From contig NZ_CP025407.1 in assembly GCF_002847285.1 (NCBI RefSeq), positions 2,606,501 through 2,670,500 on the forward strand: a stretch of DNA of 64,000 nt. The letters are read 5' to 3'. Shown here piece by piece: positions 62,110 to 64,000 of this stretch (the first letter of the stretch is position 1; each line of letters starts with the position of its first letter). The notes under the pieces are model-generated. The model saw only the letters and a list, made by a program, of their open reading frames with translations. It had not been told where the DNA came from and did no database searches. The position numbers and the translations under genes were made by a program. This DNA comes from Streptomyces sp. CMB-StM0423 (GTDB lineage: Bacteria; Actinomycetota; Actinomycetes; Streptomycetales; Streptomycetaceae).

Positions 62110-62204
62110 TGCTGCTCCCCTTCCGCCGCGCCGCACACGGCCCCCGCGCGCTCGTCCCGCAGGTACGCCGACGGGTCGGCGACGCTGCCGGGGGTGGTGC
62201 TCAT
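62106..62204 (-). CDS. 32-codon leader ORF upstream of nudC
   Basis: Encodes MSTTPGSVADPSAYLRDERA and twelve more residues, hydrophilic. On the minus strand TAGGCT lies seven bases before the ATG at 62204, which suggests a leaderless start; its stop overlaps the nudC GTG (GTGA). It is either a small protein or a coupling leader ORF for nudC. Confidence 0.5.
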   Translation of the reverse strand: MSTTPGSVADPSAYLRDERAGAVCGAAEGEQQ

Positions 62205-62214
62205 GCCCCCGAGC

Positions 62215-64000
62215 CTAATCGGTCCGGCCCGACAGCAGGGCCTCAAGCTCCGCTCTTCCCGGCAGTGTGGCCGGACGCACGATCTCCCCGGTGCGTACGT
62301 ACAGGAAGGCGGCGGTGACATCGGCGAGCGGCAGCCGCTCCTGCTCGGCCCAGGCGAGCCGGTAGACGGCGAGCTGGAGGGGGTCGGCGCTGCCGCTGCG
62401 GCCGGTCTTCCAGTCGACGATCTCGTAGCCGCCGCCGGAGTCGCGGTAGACGGCGTCGATACGGCCGCGGACCAGGCGGCCGGCGAGGCTGAGCTGGAAG
62501 GGGGCCTCCAGGCGGTACGGGGTGCGCCGGGCGTACGGGGACCGCTCGAAGGACTCCTTCAGGGCGGCCAGCTCGCGCTCGTCGGCGATCTCCGGCGCGT
62601 CCTCCTCGCCGCCGGGCAGCTCGTCGGGGCCGAGCATGGGCAGCGGCAGCGCCTCGAACCGCGACTCGACCCAGGCGTGGAACCGCGTCCCGCGCCGCGC
62701 GGCCGGCATCGGCGGCCGGGGCATGGGCCGGGCCAGCTCCTGCGTGAACGCCTCGGCGTCGGCGGCGAGCCGGAGGAGCTGCGAGGCGGTGAGCGAGGCG
62801 GGCAGGGTGACGTCCCGTACGGGCCGGCGGGCGGCGAGCAGCTCCGCTTCGAGGGCGTCGAGGTCCCGGTCCCAGGACTCGACGACCCGCACGTCGGCGG
62901 GCCCGAGGGGATGGGCCGCGGCGCCGTCGGGGTCGGCACCCGGGGCGTCCGGCGTCGTCCGGCGGGCCAGCGCCGCCGCCACCGCCGCCGCGGCCTCGTG
63001 GCGCCGGGCCGCGGCCGCCGGGGCGAGCGGGAGGGGCCACGCGCGCTCCGCGGCGTGCTCCGCCAGGGCCGGGTTCTCCGCCTCCTTCGGGGGTTCCGGG
63101 GCCCACGCCTCGACCTCGCCGCCGCCGCGCTCGCAGTGCTCCCGCAGCGCGTGCAGGAACGCCGACGGGCCCCGCGCCTCCTTCTGCGTCGGGCCCCACC
63201 AGTGCCCGGAGCCCAGGAGCAGCGACCGGGGGCGCGTGACCGTGACGTACCCGAGGCGCAGTTCCTCCACCTCCTGGTGCTCCCGCATCGCGGCCTTGAA
63301 GTCCTTCAGCCCCCGCGCGGTCCACTCGGCCACGTCCGGCAGCGTCTCCGCGTCGCCCCGCAGCGCGTGCGGCAGCACCTTGCCCTGCGTGACCCACGAC
63401 TCGCGCGGCTGCCGGCTCGGGAAGTGCTTCTCCACCAGCGCGGGCACCACCACGACGTCCCACTCCAGGCCCTTCGCCTTGTGCGCCGTGAGCACCTTGA
63501 CCGTGTCCCGCCCGTCGCCCGGCAGCGAGCTGTCCAGCCCCTTCTCGTACTGCGCCGCCGTGCGCAGGAAGCCCAGGAACGCCAGCAGCGTCGCCTCGCC
63601 GTCGAGCGCGGCCGACGAGGCGTAGTCGGCGGCGACGTCGAGGAAGCGCGCCAGCGTCTCGCGCCGCCGCGCCGCCAGCGCGTGCGGCGACGCGGACAGC
63701 TCGACCTCCAGGCCCGTCACCCCGAGCACCCGGTGCAGCACGTCCATCAGCGGGTCCGCCAGCGACCGCCGCAGGTCCCGCAGCTCCGCCGCCAGCCGGC
63801 CGAACCGCTTCCGCGCCGCCGCGCCGAACGGCAGCCCGTCGTCGGGCTGCCGGGACTCCAGGAACGTGTCCAGCGCGTCGGCGAGCGACGCCACCTCCGC
63901 CGGGTCGACGCCCTCCACGGCCTGCGCCAGCCGCTCGTCGTCGCCCTCTTCGCCGTCGGTACGCGCCGTCGCCACCAGCAGCCGCGCGCGGCGCCCCAGC
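62215..64000 (-). CDS. adnB: C-terminal part of the AdnB-type helicase-nuclease, cut by the right edge
   Basis: About 595 residues are visible; the N-terminus lies beyond 64000. Helicase motif V is TAHKAKGLEWDVVVVPALVE, and the motif VI region is LRLGYVTVTRPRSLLLGSGH. A RecB-family nuclease domain follows, with LVRGRIDAVYRDSGGGYEIV then DWKTG. The order adnB-nudC-mycoredoxin-uvrD2 parallels mycobacteria, where adnB follows adnA, so I name it AdnB rather than AdnA. AdnAB resects double-strand breaks. The GTG at 63975 is internal, since the frame continues to the edge. Confidence 0.85.
   Translation of the reverse strand, partial: LGRRARLLVATARTDGEEGDDERLAQAVEGVDPAEVASLADALDTFLESRQPDDGLPFGAAARKRFGRLAAELRDLRRSLADPLMDVLHRVLGVTGLEVELSASPHALAARRRETLARFLDVAADYASSAALDGEATLLAFLGFLRTAAQYEKGLDSSLPGDGRDTVKVLTAHKAKGLEWDVVVVPALVEKHFPSRQPRESWVTQGKVLPHALRGDAETLPDVAEWTARGLKDFKAAMREHQEVEELRLGYVTVTRPRSLLLGSGHWWGPTQKEARGPSAFLHALREHCERGGGEVEAWAPEPPKEAENPALAEHAAERAWPLPLAPAAAARRHEAAAAVAAALARRTTPDAPGADPDGAAAHPLGPADVRVVESWDRDLDALEAELLAARRPVRDVTLPASLTASQLLRLAADAEAFTQELARPMPRPPMPAARRGTRFHAWVESRFEALPLPMLGPDELPGGEEDAPEIADERELAALKESFERSPYARRTPYRLEAPFQLSLAGRLVRGRIDAVYRDSGGGYEIVDWKTGRSGSADPLQLAVYRLAWAEQERLPLADVTAAFLYVRTGEIVRPATLPGRAELEALLSGRTD

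Overview
The window is high-GC actinobacterial chromosome, and everything in it points to Streptomyces or a close relative. Third codon positions are almost all G or C, GTG and TTG starts are common, and the gene order matches the stretch of Streptomyces chromosomes from the sigH operon through wblE, the das cluster, nrdAB, sigR-rsrA, aroA, hisN and wblC to uvrD2. Part of the right end (UPF0182, PDZ/Lon protease, metalloprotease, ThiF-like, ABC1 kinase, WhiB7/WblC, UvrD2, mycoredoxin, NudC, AdnB) is also recognisable in mycobacteria. I see no rRNA, CRISPR array, insertion sequence, prophage or plasmid signal.

Layout. 1-3.5 kb: a cut gene, an EamA exporter with a divergent LysR regulator, a small soluble protein and a PLP enzyme. 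3.5-7.5 kb: the stress sigma operon (anti-sigma UshX/PrsH and SigH), a membrane protein, a lipid/diacylglycerol kinase and the WhiB-like gene wblE behind a structured leader. 7.7-11.1 kb: a PdtaS-type histidine kinase, then a TetR/short-chain dehydrogenase pair with a clear operator. 11.2-18.3 kb: the aminosugar block: a SIS-domain sugar-phosphate enzyme, a GH3 beta-N-acetylglucosaminidase, the chitobiose ABC importer DasABC and its regulator DasR, with three dre operators between dasA and dasR. 18.4-22.6 kb: aldo/keto reductase, CstA with YbdD, and an acetyltransferase. 22.6-26.4 kb: class I ribonucleotide reductase behind NrdR boxes and a cobalamin riboswitch, with nrdA broken by a one-base deletion. 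26.5-34 kb: a zinc carboxypeptidase with a dre-like box, peptide deformylase, a TPR protein, two HD-domain membrane proteins, RsrA and SigR with a perfect SigR autoregulatory promoter, and a hydrolase. 34-41.7 kb: SRAP protein, M50 peptidase, AroA, RsgA, an SMR transporter, a TetR regulator, HisN, a CBS protein under a consensus CRP-type site, and a Fur regulator. 41.7-44.3 kb: a Sel1-repeat gene framed by two inverted initiator tRNA genes. 44.3-57 kb: UPF0182, PPA1309, PDZ/Lon protease, MoaE, an atypical SDR, a metalloprotease, a NUDIX protein, a YgjP-like peptidase, a ThiF-like E1 enzyme and an ABC1 kinase. 57-64 kb: a small basic protein, wblC with a long attenuated leader that contains its own 106-codon gene, UvrD2, mycoredoxin under a SigR promoter, NudC and the C-terminal part of AdnB.

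How it fits together. Three regulatory circuits stand out. DasR controls aminosugar uptake and degradation, and two further dre-like boxes sit outside the das cluster. SigR/RsrA is the thiol-oxidation circuit; its promoter motif precedes sigR itself and the mycoredoxin gene, and a near match precedes the UPF0182 gene. WblC, the antibiotic-stress WhiB protein, has an AT-rich promoter, a leader gene and an intrinsic terminator before its start. Several genes (hydrolase, aroA, hisN, the Fur regulator, PPA1309, the PDZ/Lon protease, the nudC leader gene) have a -10 hexamer 6-7 bases before the start codon, which suggests leaderless transcripts.

All calls come from reading the sequence and from remembered family knowledge. 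No database search or folding program was run.
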